Assembly (NCBI RefSeq): GCF_029382225.1
Contig: NZ_JARLTC010000027.1
Span: 118,666-182,665, forward strand
Source: Spongiactinospora sp. TRM90649
GTDB lineage: Bacteria > Actinomycetota > Actinomycetes > Streptosporangiales > Streptosporangiaceae
DNA: 64,000 nt
Direction: 5' to 3'
A model generated the notes under the pieces. That model did not search any database. It worked only from the letters and a program-made list of their open reading frames with translations, and had not been told where the DNA came from. Positions 49,845 through 58,614 of the stretch are shown here, one piece after another (within the stretch, counting starts at the first letter, position 1; every line of letters starts with the position of its first letter). The position numbers and the translations under genes are program-made.

Positions 49845-50648
49845 GTGACGGACTACAGCGACGATCTCCGCCTAGCCCACGTGATGGCGGACGCGGCGGA
49901 CGATCTGACCATGCGGCGCTTCAGGGCGGCCGACCTGCGGGTCGAGACCAAGCCTGACCTCACTCCGGTGAGCGACGCGGACCGCGCGGTCGAGGAGGCG
50001 ATCCGCGGCACCCTGCGGCGGGCCCGCCCGCGTGACGCCGTCGTCGGCGAGGAGTTCGGCACCACGGGGTACGGCGCGCGTTCGTGGATCGTCGATCCGA
50101 TCGACGGCACCAAGAACTACGTGCGCGGTGTCCCGGTGTGGGCGACGCTGATCGCCCTGATGGACCGTGACCAGGTCGTCGTCGGGCTGGTGTCGGCCCC
50201 CGCGCTCGGCCGCCGCTGGTGGGCCGCCAGGGGCGGCGGCGCGTGGACCGGCCGCGGCCTGACCAAGGCGTCGCGCTGCCGCGTGTCGTCGGTCGGCAAA
50301 CTGAACGACGCCTCGCTGTCGTACTCCGACCTCGAAGAGTGGGAGAAGGCCGGGCGGCTGTCGGCGTTCATCGAGCTGACGCGTTCGTGCTGGCGGACCC
50401 GCGCCTACGGCGACTTCTGGTCGCACGTGCTGGTGGCGGAGGGGTCGGTGGACGTCTCGGCCGAGCCGGAGCTGTCGCCGTGGGACATGGCGGCGCTGAC
50501 CGTGATCGTCGAGGAGGCGGGCGGCATCTGGACTGACCTGTCCGGAGTGCCCGGCCTCGACGGCGGCAGCCTGGTGTGCTCGAACGGACCGCTGCACAGT
50601 GAGGTGCTCAGGCGGCTGGGCGGAGGCCCGCTCACGCTTCCCGTCTGA
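49845..50648 (+). CDS. hisN: Histidinol-phosphatase, inositol-monophosphatase fold
   Basis: A 267-residue Mg-dependent phosphatase. Metal-site motifs: VGEEFG (Glu), WIVDPIDGTKNYVRGVPVWA (Asp-Pro-Ile-Asp-Gly-Thr) and SPWDMAALTVIVEEAGG (WD). It performs the penultimate dephosphorylation of histidine synthesis in actinobacteria, which lack the PHP-type enzyme in many lineages. The fold alone does not distinguish HisN from other inositol-phosphatase-like enzymes, but overall similarity and context favour it. GTG 49845 start; likely leaderless. Confidence 0.85.
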   Translation: MTDYSDDLRLAHVMADAADDLTMRRFRAADLRVETKPDLTPVSDADRAVEEAIRGTLRRARPRDAVVGEEFGTTGYGARSWIVDPIDGTKNYVRGVPVWATLIALMDRDQVVVGLVSAPALGRRWWAARGGGAWTGRGLTKASRCRVSSVGKLNDASLSYSDLEEWEKAGRLSAFIELTRSCWRTRAYGDFWSHVLVAEGSVDVSAEPELSPWDMAALTVIVEEAGGIWTDLSGVPGLDGGSLVCSNGPLHSEVLRRLGGGPLTLPV

Positions 50649-50673
50649 CCCGCCGTAACCCACCCGGCCCGCC

Positions 50674-51485
50674 TCAGAGGGCGAGGGCGCGGGCGGCGGC
50701 GTCGAGCAGGCTGCCCCGGTACGCCTCGCCGTACAGGCAGACGTGCACCAGCAGCGGGTGGAGCTGGTGCAGCGGGACCCGCTCCCGCCAGCCGTCGGCC
50801 AGGGGGCGTTCGTCTTGGTAGGCGGACACGATGGTGTTCAGGTGCGGGGCCCCGAACAGCGCGAGCATGGCGAGGTCGGTCTCACGGTGCCCGCCGTGCG
50901 CGGCCGGATCGACCAGGACGGCGCGCTCCGCCGTCCACAGCACGTTGCCGCCCCACAGGTCGCCATGAATCCTGGCGGGCGGCTCGGCCGGCCCGGCCAG
51001 GCCGGGCAGCGCCTCGATCACCTCGTCGAGCAGATCGGCGTCGCCCGCCGAGAGCTGCCCGGCGTCGCGCGCCCGGCGCACGAACGGCAGCAGGCGGCGC
51101 TCGCCGTAGAAGGCGGGCCATTCGGCGCCGGCCGTGTTGTCCATCGGCAGTTCGGCGACGAAGCCCGGCCACGGGGCTCCGAATGCGTCGGCGCCGGTGG
51201 CGTGCATCCGGGCCAGTTCGCGTCCCAGGCGTACGGCGGTCTCGGCGGTGGCGTCGCCCGCCTCGACCCAGGAGAGCACCAGACGGTCGTCCGCGGCCTC
51301 TAACACCTCGGGCACGGCGACCGCGCCCGCGTCGGCCAGCCAGCGCAGCCCGGCGGCCTCCGAGGTGAACAGGGCGGGAACACCGCCTGTCTCGGCGGCC
51401 GATTTCACGAAGACGGCGCGGCCGTCCGGCAGCTCCGCCCGGCTCAGCCGCCACGCGTGCGAGGAGCCGAGTTCCCGGAGGATCC

Positions 51486-51489
<4 letters not shown>
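50674..51489 (-). CDS. Fructosamine-kinase-like protein
   Basis: A 271-residue aminoglycoside-phosphotransferase-fold kinase. AVFVKSAAETGGVPALFTSE (ATP Lys), LARMHATG, RIHGDLWGGNVLWTAERAVL (catalytic Asp) and VDPAAHGGHRETDLAMLALF (metal Asp) are all readable. Relatives phosphorylate fructosamines on glycated proteins, or ribulosamines, aiding deglycation. GTG 51489 overlaps the phosphatase stop by 4 bp. Pairing of a fructosamine-kinase-like gene with a low-molecular-weight phosphatase is a known bacterial arrangement fitting phosphoprotein/sugar repair. Confidence 0.88.
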
Positions 51490-51959
<470 letters not shown>

Positions 51960-52126
51960 GGCCTCCAGCATGCCAGCCGGTGACGGCGCCCCTGCCCGCC
52001 GCCCACCGGGCGTTGCCCCCACACGACCCCCGATTGCCAAGGTGCGCCGGTTCTTTACTGGATTCAACCCGTTTGACGGCCTATTCACACAGCGCGTCAC
52101 ACGTCTTCCAGCGTCGGTCATGGCTC

Positions 52127-52148
52127 GTTTCACTGCCGTTCACTTTGC
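52127..52148 (+). promoter_or_regulatory. PHO-box-like direct repeats before pstS
   Basis: GTTTCACTGCC at 52127-52137 directly followed by GTTCACTTTGC at 52138-52148: two 11-nt GTTCAC-type units, the streptomycete PhoP pattern, 57 bp before GTG 52205. A weaker ATTCACACAGC unit stands at 52083. Suggests phosphate-starvation control. Confidence 0.6.
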
Positions 52149-52204
52149 AGCGTTTGTATCTGGACTGCATCGATGAAGAGCTGACTATCAAAGGACGATC
52201 GACC

Positions 52205-53203
52205 GTGACAAGTGGACAGCGCCGCCTGAGCGCGGTGGCAGCATCGGCGGCCCTCATCGCCCTCGTCGCGGCCTGTGGCGGCGGCGGCGGGAACACGGCC
52301 GCGAGCCCCAATAGTTCGTCGTCGTCGGGGGGCGGCGAGCAGGGCCGGCAACTGAGCGGCGAGATCAAGTCCGACGGCTCCAGCACCGTCGGCCCGCTCA
52401 CCACCGCGGCGTCGGAGTTCTTCGCCGAGGAGCAGCCCAAGATCCGGGTGAGCGTGGGCACCTCCGGCACCGGCGGCGGCTTCGAGAAGTTCTGCAACGG
52501 CGAGACGGACATCTCCAACGCGTCCCGTCCGATCAAGGACGAGGAGAAGGCCGCCTGCGCGGCCAAGAACGTCGCGTTCACCGAGCTCACAGTCGCCACC
52601 GACGCGCTGACCGTCGTGGTGAACAAGGAGAACACCTGGGCCAAGTGCCTCACCACCGACCAGCTCAAGAAGATCTGGGAGCCGGCGGCCGAGGGCAAGG
52701 TCAAGTCCTGGAAGGACGTCGACGCCAAGTTCCCGGACGAGGCGCTCGCGCTGGCCGGTCCCGGCACCGACTCCGGCACCTTCGACTACTTCACCGACGA
52801 GATCAACGGTGAGGAGGGCGCCAGCCGCAAGGACTACAGCGCCTCCGAGAACGACAACGACGTCGTGCAGGGCGTCGCCGGGTCCAAGGGCGGCCTGGGC
52901 TACTTCGGGTTCACCTACTACGAGGAGAACACCGACAAGCTCACCGCCGTGCAGATCGACTCCGGCGGCGGCTGCGTGACGCCCAGCGTGGAGGCCGCCC
53001 AGGACGGCAGCTACACCCCGCTGGCCCGGCCGCTGTTCGTGTACGTCAAGAACGACGCCGCCAAGCGTCCCGAGGTGAAGGCGTTCATCGACTTCTACGC
53101 CGCCAACATCAGCAAGATCGCCACGGACGCCAAGTACATCCCGCTCAACGCCGAGCAGGAGGGCAAGCTCAAGACCGCCGTCCAGTCGCTGTCCGGTAGC
53201 TGA
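52205..53203 (+). CDS. pstS: Phosphate-binding lipoprotein of ABC transporter
   Basis: A 332-residue lipoprotein with lipobox VAAC (ALIALVAACGGGGG). The Ser/Gly-rich linker leads to the PstS domain: IKSDGSSTVGPLTTAASEFF, SVGTSGTGGGFEKFCNGETD, SNASRPIKDEEKAAC and PGTDSGTFDYFTDEI, which hold the phosphate-binding Ser/Thr/Asp residues. GTG 52205 is chosen because the signal peptide begins there and AAAGGA lies upstream; longer frames are non-coding in character. First gene of pstSCAB. Confidence 0.94.
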   Translation: MTSGQRRLSAVAASAALIALVAACGGGGGNTAASPNSSSSSGGGEQGRQLSGEIKSDGSSTVGPLTTAASEFFAEEQPKIRVSVGTSGTGGGFEKFCNGETDISNASRPIKDEEKAACAAKNVAFTELTVATDALTVVVNKENTWAKCLTTDQLKKIWEPAAEGKVKSWKDVDAKFPDEALALAGPGTDSGTFDYFTDEINGEEGASRKDYSASENDNDVVQGVAGSKGGLGYFGFTYYEENTDKLTAVQIDSGGGCVTPSVEAAQDGSYTPLARPLFVYVKNDAAKRPEVKAFIDFYAANISKIATDAKYIPLNAEQEGKLKTAVQSLSGS

Positions 53204-53209
53204 CCTCTC

Positions 53210-54145
53210 ATGGCTTCCCCCAGCAAGGCGACCGCTCCGGGAGGACCCTCCCTGGGGCGGTCGCGCCCGCGCTACGGCGAGCAGATCGTCAAGGTGATCC
53301 TGGTCCTCGCCGCCGCCGTCTCCGTGGCCACCACCATCGGCATCGTGGCGGCCCTGCTCGAACCGACCATCGAGTTCTTCGGGTCGGTCAGCATCGTGGA
53401 GTTCTTCACCTCGATCGAGTGGGGCCCGCTGTTCAAGCCGGCACACTACGGCGTGCTGCCCATCGTGGTCGCGACCCTGCTCGTGACCGTGATCGCGATG
53501 GCCGTCGCGATCCCGCTCGGCCTGGCCGCCGCGATCTACCTGTCCGAATACGCCAGGCCGCGGGTCCGTAAGATCATCAAGCCGGTGCTGGAGGTGCTGG
53601 CCGGCATCCCGACGGTCGTCTTCGGCTTCTTCGCGCTCACCTTCATCACCCCGCTGCTGCGCGACTTCCTCCCGTTCACGCTGGACTACCGCAACGCGCT
53701 GAGCGGCGGCCTGGTGGTCGGTGTGATGATCATCCCGACGGTGGCCTCGCTCGCCGAGGACGCCATGTCGGCGGTGCCCAACTCACTGCGCGAGGGCGCC
53801 TACGCGCTGGCGTCGTCCCGCATGATCGTCTCGCTCCGGGTCGTCCTCCCGGCCGCGCTGTCCGGGATCATCGCCGCCATCATCCTGGCGTTCTCCCGGG
53901 CGATCGGCGAGACGATGATCGTCGTGATCGCCACCGGCGGGCGTTCCATCTTCACCGTCAACCCGGCCAGGGAGATGGACACCATGGCGTCGTTCATCGC
54001 CCGCGCGGGCTCGGGCGACATCCCCGTCGGGTCGATCGAGTACAAGACCATCTTCGCGGTCGGCGCGCTGCTGTTCGTCATCACCTTCCTGATGAACTAC
54101 GTCAGCGCGAAGGTCGTGCGCCGTTATCGGGAGGCTTACGAATGA
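53210..54145 (+). CDS. pstC: Phosphate ABC transporter permease PstC
   Basis: A 311-residue inner-membrane permease. Hydrophobic helices start with ILVLAAAVSVATTIGIVAAL; further VVATLLVTVIAMAVAIPLGL and VFGFFALTFITPLL. The EAA coupling loop reads LREGAYALASSRMIVSLRVV. Pairs with PstA. ATG 53210 is 7 bp after pstS, and the 3' end overlaps pstA by 4 bp (ATGA). Confidence 0.93.
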   Translation: MASPSKATAPGGPSLGRSRPRYGEQIVKVILVLAAAVSVATTIGIVAALLEPTIEFFGSVSIVEFFTSIEWGPLFKPAHYGVLPIVVATLLVTVIAMAVAIPLGLAAAIYLSEYARPRVRKIIKPVLEVLAGIPTVVFGFFALTFITPLLRDFLPFTLDYRNALSGGLVVGVMIIPTVASLAEDAMSAVPNSLREGAYALASSRMIVSLRVVLPAALSGIIAAIILAFSRAIGETMIVVIATGGRSIFTVNPAREMDTMASFIARAGSGDIPVGSIEYKTIFAVGALLFVITFLMNYVSAKVVRRYREAYE

Positions 54146-55047
54146 CGGTCCTCACCTCCATCGGCAAGGCGGCCAGTCCCGGCCCCAGCAGGCTGGCCGG
54201 CAAGCGCCGCCCGCTGCGCGAGACCGTCTTCCTGATCGCGCTGCAGCTCAGCCTGATCATCGCGATCGCGTTCCTCGCCGTGCTGCTCGCCTACGTGATC
54301 AACAGGGGCTGGGCCAGACTCGACTCCCGCCTGTGGGAGAACATGCCCTCGATCCGGCGCCCCGAGAACGCCGGAGCACAGTCGGCGATCGTCGGCACCA
54401 TCTATCTGATGGGCCTCACCGCCCTGTTCGTCATCCCGACGGGCGTGCTGGCGGCGATCTACCTGGAGGAGTACGCCGACCGCGACAGGTGGTACAACCG
54501 CCTGCTGGAGCTCAACATCCAGAACCTCGCGGGCATCCCCTCCATCGTCTACGGCATCCTCGGTCTCGGCATCATCGCCCGGGTCATCGGCCTGGGCTTC
54601 GGGCTGATCACCGGCGCGCTCACGCTGAGCCTGCTGGTGCTCCCCGTCGTGATCATCTCGGCTCGCGAGGCGATCCGCGCGGTGCCGCCCTCGATCCGCG
54701 AGGGATCCCTGGCCCTGGGCGCGACCCAGTGGCAGACGATCTACCGGCAGGTGCTCCCCTCGTCCATCCCCGGCATCGCCACCGGTTCGATCCTCGCGCT
54801 GTCCCGGGCCATCGGCGAGGCGGCCCCGCTGGTCATGCTGGGCGCGGCGACGTTCGTGGCGTTCAACCCCGAATCGCTCACCGACGGTTTCACCGCGCTG
54901 CCGTTGCAGATCTACAACTGGATCGGCCAGTCACGGCCCGAGTTCGGCGTCCTCGCGTCGTCCGCCATCGTGATCCTGCTCGCCCTTCTGCTGGTGATGA
55001 ACTCGGTGGCCATCCTCCTCCGCAACCGCTACCAGAAGCGCTGGTGA
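54142..55047 (+). CDS. pstA: Phosphate ABC transporter permease PstA
   Basis: A 301-residue permease with six helices (LIALQLSLIIAIAFLAVLLA; LFVIPTGVLAAIYLEEYA; IARVIGLGFGLITGALTLSL). EAA loop IREGSLALGATQWQTIYRQV. It ends with an additional hydrophobic segment (SAIVILLALLLVMNSVAILL). The heterodimer with PstC forms the phosphate channel. Confidence 0.93.
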   Translation: MTVLTSIGKAASPGPSRLAGKRRPLRETVFLIALQLSLIIAIAFLAVLLAYVINRGWARLDSRLWENMPSIRRPENAGAQSAIVGTIYLMGLTALFVIPTGVLAAIYLEEYADRDRWYNRLLELNIQNLAGIPSIVYGILGLGIIARVIGLGFGLITGALTLSLLVLPVVIISAREAIRAVPPSIREGSLALGATQWQTIYRQVLPSSIPGIATGSILALSRAIGEAAPLVMLGAATFVAFNPESLTDGFTALPLQIYNWIGQSRPEFGVLASSAIVILLALLLVMNSVAILLRNRYQKRW

Positions 55048-55056
55048 GAAACGAGC

Positions 55057-55905
55057 ATGTCTGAAATCGGAACCTCCATCCCGAACGTCACGGTCCGTGG
55101 CCCCGAGGTGCCCCGCAACATCCAGGCCCTCGACCCGGTCTTCGAAGTCGCGGGCCTGAGCGTCTTCTACGGCGACTACGAGGCCGTGCGCGGGGTCGAC
55201 ATGACCATCGGCAACCGCGAGATCACCGCCATGATCGGGCCGTCCGGCTGCGGCAAGAGCACCGTGCTGCGCTGCTTCAACCGAATGAACGACCTGATCC
55301 CCGGAGCCCGCGCGGCCGGTAAGATCACTTACCACGGCGAAGACCTGTACGGCGAGCACGTGGACCCCATCGAGGTCCGTCGCCGGATCGGCATGGTCTT
55401 CCAGAAGCCCAACCCCTTCCCCAAGTCGATCTACGACAACATCGCCTACGGCCCCCGGGTCAACGGCATGAAGGGGTCGATGGACACCATCGTTGAGGAG
55501 GCGCTGACCAAGTCCGCCCTGTGGGACGAGGTCAAGGACAAGCTCAAGCAGAACGCGCTGTCGCTGTCCGGCGGGCAGCAGCAGCGTCTGTGCATCGCGC
55601 GGGCGATCGCGGTCAAGCCCGAGGTGATCCTGATGGACGAGCCCTGCTCCGCGCTCGACCCCATCGCCACCACCAAGATCGAAGACCTGATGCAGGAACT
55701 GTCGCGTGACTACACGATCGTGATCGTCACGCACAACATGCAGCAGGCCGCGCGGGTCTCCGACCGCACCGCCTTCTTCACCGCCGAGGTCGACGACGCG
55801 GGTGTCCGCCACGGGCGCCTTGTCGAATATGACGAAACCAGTCGCATCTTCACCAACCCGAGCGACAAGCGCACCGAGGACTACATCACGGGACGCTTCG
55901 GCTAA
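55057..55905 (+). CDS. pstB: Phosphate ABC transporter ATPase PstB
   Basis: A 282-residue ATPase. Walker A GPSGCGKST, Q-loop FQKPNPFPKSIYDN, signature LSGGQQQRLCIARAI, Walker B ILMDEPCSALDP and H-loop VIVTHNMQQAARVSDRTAFF. These are all typical PstB residues (EPCSALDP is diagnostic). It closes pstSCAB; no phoU follows in the window. Confidence 0.96.
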   Translation: MSEIGTSIPNVTVRGPEVPRNIQALDPVFEVAGLSVFYGDYEAVRGVDMTIGNREITAMIGPSGCGKSTVLRCFNRMNDLIPGARAAGKITYHGEDLYGEHVDPIEVRRRIGMVFQKPNPFPKSIYDNIAYGPRVNGMKGSMDTIVEEALTKSALWDEVKDKLKQNALSLSGGQQQRLCIARAIAVKPEVILMDEPCSALDPIATTKIEDLMQELSRDYTIVIVTHNMQQAARVSDRTAFFTAEVDDAGVRHGRLVEYDETSRIFTNPSDKRTEDYITGRFG

Positions 55906-55933
55906 AGCTCGGCCGACCAATTGGAGGACCCGG

Positions 55934-56665
55934 GTGATCCAGCCGCAGACGGCACCCGAGGTGGACGGGGACACTCGGACGGCGCCCATGCTGCTGGTGG
56001 CCGATCCTGACTCGGCGTTAGTCCGGGAACTGGCATCGGCGCTGGAGCGTGAAGGGGTCGATGTGGCCGGGGCGCCGGACGGCGCCCAGGGTCTGATCCA
56101 GGCCGGCGCGCTCCGGCCCGACGTGGTCCTGGTCAGCGCGACGCTCCCGGTCATCGGGGCGGTGGACTTCGTCCGGGCGGTGCGCCTGTCGCGGGCCGTA
56201 CCGGTGCTGCTCGGCGTGGGCGAGGGACACGCCGAGCAGGCGGTGCAGGCGCTGGCGGCGGGCGCGACGGCGTGCGTGGCCCGGCCGTACCGGGTGCCCG
56301 AGCTGTTGCCGATGGTCCAGGCCGCCTTCAGCGGCGAGCCCGGCGGACGCCGGGTGCTCATCGTGGGCAGCGTCGAACTCGACGTGCACGCCTACCAGGT
56401 GCGTGTCGCGGGCCGGGTGGTGCACCTGCCGCTGCGGGAGTTCGAGCTGCTGCACTACCTGATGCGCAACGCCGACCGTACGGTGACCCGCGAGCAGATC
56501 ATGCGCCACGTGTGGAACTCCGCCGACAGCACCTCCACCAACACCATCGCCGTCCATGTGAAGCGCCTGCGCGCCCGTCTCGGCGACCACGAGGATCACC
56601 TCATCCAGACCGTGCGCGGCGTCGGCTACCGCTTGGTCACGCCGCCCGCGACGCCGGAGGAATAG
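55934..56665 (+). CDS. OmpR/PhoB-type regulator with degenerate receiver
   Basis: A 243-residue protein. The C-terminal winged helix is sound: LPLREFELLHYLMRNADRTV, TREQIMRHVWNSADSTSTNT, IAVHVKRLRARLGDHEDHLI, QTVRGVGYRLV. The N-terminal receiver is not: the phospho-acceptor position in RPDVVLVSATLP is Ser68 (AGC, 56135-56137), the acidic pocket is ADPD with one acidic residue lost, the switch Thr is replaced (VLLGVGEG) and the conserved Lys is Arg117 (CVARPYR). It should not be phosphorylated in the normal way. GTG 55934 has GGAGG six bases upstream and starts 28 bp after pstB, so it is probably co-transcribed. No kinase gene is adjacent. Confidence 0.88.
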   Translation: MIQPQTAPEVDGDTRTAPMLLVADPDSALVRELASALEREGVDVAGAPDGAQGLIQAGALRPDVVLVSATLPVIGAVDFVRAVRLSRAVPVLLGVGEGHAEQAVQALAAGATACVARPYRVPELLPMVQAAFSGEPGGRRVLIVGSVELDVHAYQVRVAGRVVHLPLREFELLHYLMRNADRTVTREQIMRHVWNSADSTSTNTIAVHVKRLRARLGDHEDHLIQTVRGVGYRLVTPPATPEE

Positions 56666-56754
56666 GCCGCGCCGAAAGCCCAGGGGCCGCGCCGCGGCCC
56701 CACCTCCCCCATGGCGGACCCGAGTGCCCGAGTGCCCGGGGCGACCGCGAGGGG

Positions 56755-58572
56755 TCAGCCTTCCCTCTCCCGGGTGAGCGCGTCGAGGACGGCCTGCCCC
56801 GCCTGCCGCGTGTCGCGGGCCACATGGGCGGTGCCGCCGGTGGCTTCGGCGATGCGGTTCAGGTCGCGGCGACCGGCCTCCGCGCCGAGATCGATCACGG
56901 CCACCGCCACCGGGCGCTCCGGGTCGTACTCGGACTCCAGCATGGCGACCAGATCGTCCAGATCGGGCGTGCCGGTGTCCCGCGCGCCGTCGGTGATCAG
57001 CAGCACCAGGCCGGGCCTGTCCGACCCGCGAGCCGACAGTTCACGGAACGCCGCGAGCACCGGCTCCTTCAGGCCCGTGTCGCCGACGACTCCGGTGGGC
57101 AGATGGCGGGTGACCGTGCGGATCTCCGCCGAGCGGCCCCGGACCGGGCCGAGCGCCAGCAGCTCGCGGTAGGGACGGGCGCTGCCGAGCCCCGCCCCGA
57201 ACCGCCAGACGGCCGCGTGGCTGCCCTGCGGCAGGCGTCCGGCCGCCTCCCTCACCAGCCGGGCCGCCACGTCGATCCGCGTGCTCGAACCGCCCGCGAA
57301 GGCGCGGCGCATGGACGCCGAGGCGTCGACGAGCACCACCGCGCGGACCGGGGCGGTCAGCGCGCCCAGCGAGTTCAGCGCCCGGGCCGTCCGTTCCGGG
57401 GGCAGCGGCGCGAGCCGGGCCGGTTCGTCGGCGCGCAGGCCCCGTTCGGCGTGCTCCCGCCCGTCGTCGGCACGGCCGTCGCCGTCGCGGAAACCGGCCG
57501 CGCGGATCGCTCGCCTGCCGTCGGCCGAGGTGATCGTGTCCTGGAAGTCGAGCGCGGTGGCGCGCTGCGCCGCGTCGCCGACGAGCACCAGGTAGGGGTG
57601 GTCGAGGCTGACCGCCCCCTCCTTCGGGTAGAGCATGGCGGCCCGCCCGGCGGCGTCGGCGCCGCCTCGGGCGAGCAGCGACTGCTCGGTGGCGACCACG
57701 GCGACGGGCGCGCTCTTGGCGCGCCGCGAGCCGAGCAGGTCGAGGGCCGCCGCGGGGTCGGGCACGATGGCGTCGCGCAGCGCGGCGAGGTCGCCGCCGA
57801 GGTCGCCGAGGGCGAGGGCGGCCTGCCCGACGGCGGAGCGCCGGGGGTCGGGCAGTCGTACGGCGAGCCGTCCGGGCGCGGACGCCCCGGCGGACACCAT
57901 GCTCCACGTGGGCTCGTCCGCGCCCGCGCCGAGACCGGCCGCGAGGCGGGCGGTGCGCGCCTGCCGTACGGCGAGGATCACCGGGGTGCGCGCCACCGAC
58001 GTGCCCGCACGCAGCGGGCCGCGAGCCCCGCCCACCGAGGCCAGCCCCGCCCAGCTCGACGACTCGGGAACCCATACGTCGGGCGGGGCCGCACCGGCGG
58101 CGAGCGCCGCGGCGACCTCGGCCGACTCGGTGGCCTGGACCTCCACCTGCGCGCACCCGGTTCGGGCGGCGTCGCGTTCGGCGAGGTCGCGCAGCACGGG
58201 GGCGATACCGGGGTCGGCGGCGATCCGCACCCGGTCGGCGGTCGCGCAGTCGGAGGGGCCCATCACGGCCCACACCCCGCCGCCGGTCATGACCAGGACG
58301 GTGAACACCACGGCCGCGGCGACCGCGCCGTGCCCGCGACGGCGTGCGGGCGGGTAGAAGTCCTCGGGCGCGATGATGGGCAGTTCCTCGGGCGGACGTG
58401 CCGGGCGGAGATCGGGTTCCGCCTCCGGCGGCCACACCCGGAGCTGGTCGGGCCACTGGGTGCGTGGATCGGGGCGGTCGTCCCGGCCGCGGCCCCCGGG
58501 AGCCCGGGTCGCACGATTTCTCCTGTCCAACTCCCGCACCCTGATTGTTGAACCGACTGTGGCACCGCGCAC
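56755..58572 (-). CDS. Membrane-anchored solute-binding-like/VWA fusion protein
   Basis: A 605-residue protein. A cytosolic Arg/Pro-rich N-terminus (1-80), one TM helix (GAVAAAVVFTVLVMTGGGVW), then an extracellular segment resembling a substrate-binding protein (VRIAADPGIAPVLRDLAERD; PDVWVPESSSWAG; RTPVILAVRQ) and a C-terminal VWA domain with a MIDAS-like DASASM (AVVLVDASASMRRAF) and later RPGLVLLITDGARDTGTPDL. Fusions of this kind are widespread in actinomycetes but uncharacterised. It converges on the degenerate-receiver regulator. Ligand and partner unknown. Confidence 0.78.
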   Translation of the reverse strand: MRGATVGSTIRVRELDRRNRATRAPGGRGRDDRPDPRTQWPDQLRVWPPEAEPDLRPARPPEELPIIAPEDFYPPARRRGHGAVAAAVVFTVLVMTGGGVWAVMGPSDCATADRVRIAADPGIAPVLRDLAERDAARTGCAQVEVQATESAEVAAALAAGAAPPDVWVPESSSWAGLASVGGARGPLRAGTSVARTPVILAVRQARTARLAAGLGAGADEPTWSMVSAGASAPGRLAVRLPDPRRSAVGQAALALGDLGGDLAALRDAIVPDPAAALDLLGSRRAKSAPVAVVATEQSLLARGGADAAGRAAMLYPKEGAVSLDHPYLVLVGDAAQRATALDFQDTITSADGRRAIRAAGFRDGDGRADDGREHAERGLRADEPARLAPLPPERTARALNSLGALTAPVRAVVLVDASASMRRAFAGGSSTRIDVAARLVREAAGRLPQGSHAAVWRFGAGLGSARPYRELLALGPVRGRSAEIRTVTRHLPTGVVGDTGLKEPVLAAFRELSARGSDRPGLVLLITDGARDTGTPDLDDLVAMLESEYDPERPVAVAVIDLGAEAGRRDLNRIAEATGGTAHVARDTRQAGQAVLDALTREREG

Positions 58573-58614
58573 GGATCCCCGTCGCTCACGGGATCCTAGC
58601 GCCAGAAGGGACTG

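Noticed and set aside
56272..58551. 759-codon plus-strand frame overlapping the regulator and the VWA gene
   Set aside because: Arg/Gly/Ala-rich composition with no recognisable motif; it is the antisense shadow of the VWA gene and the out-of-frame reading of the regulator.
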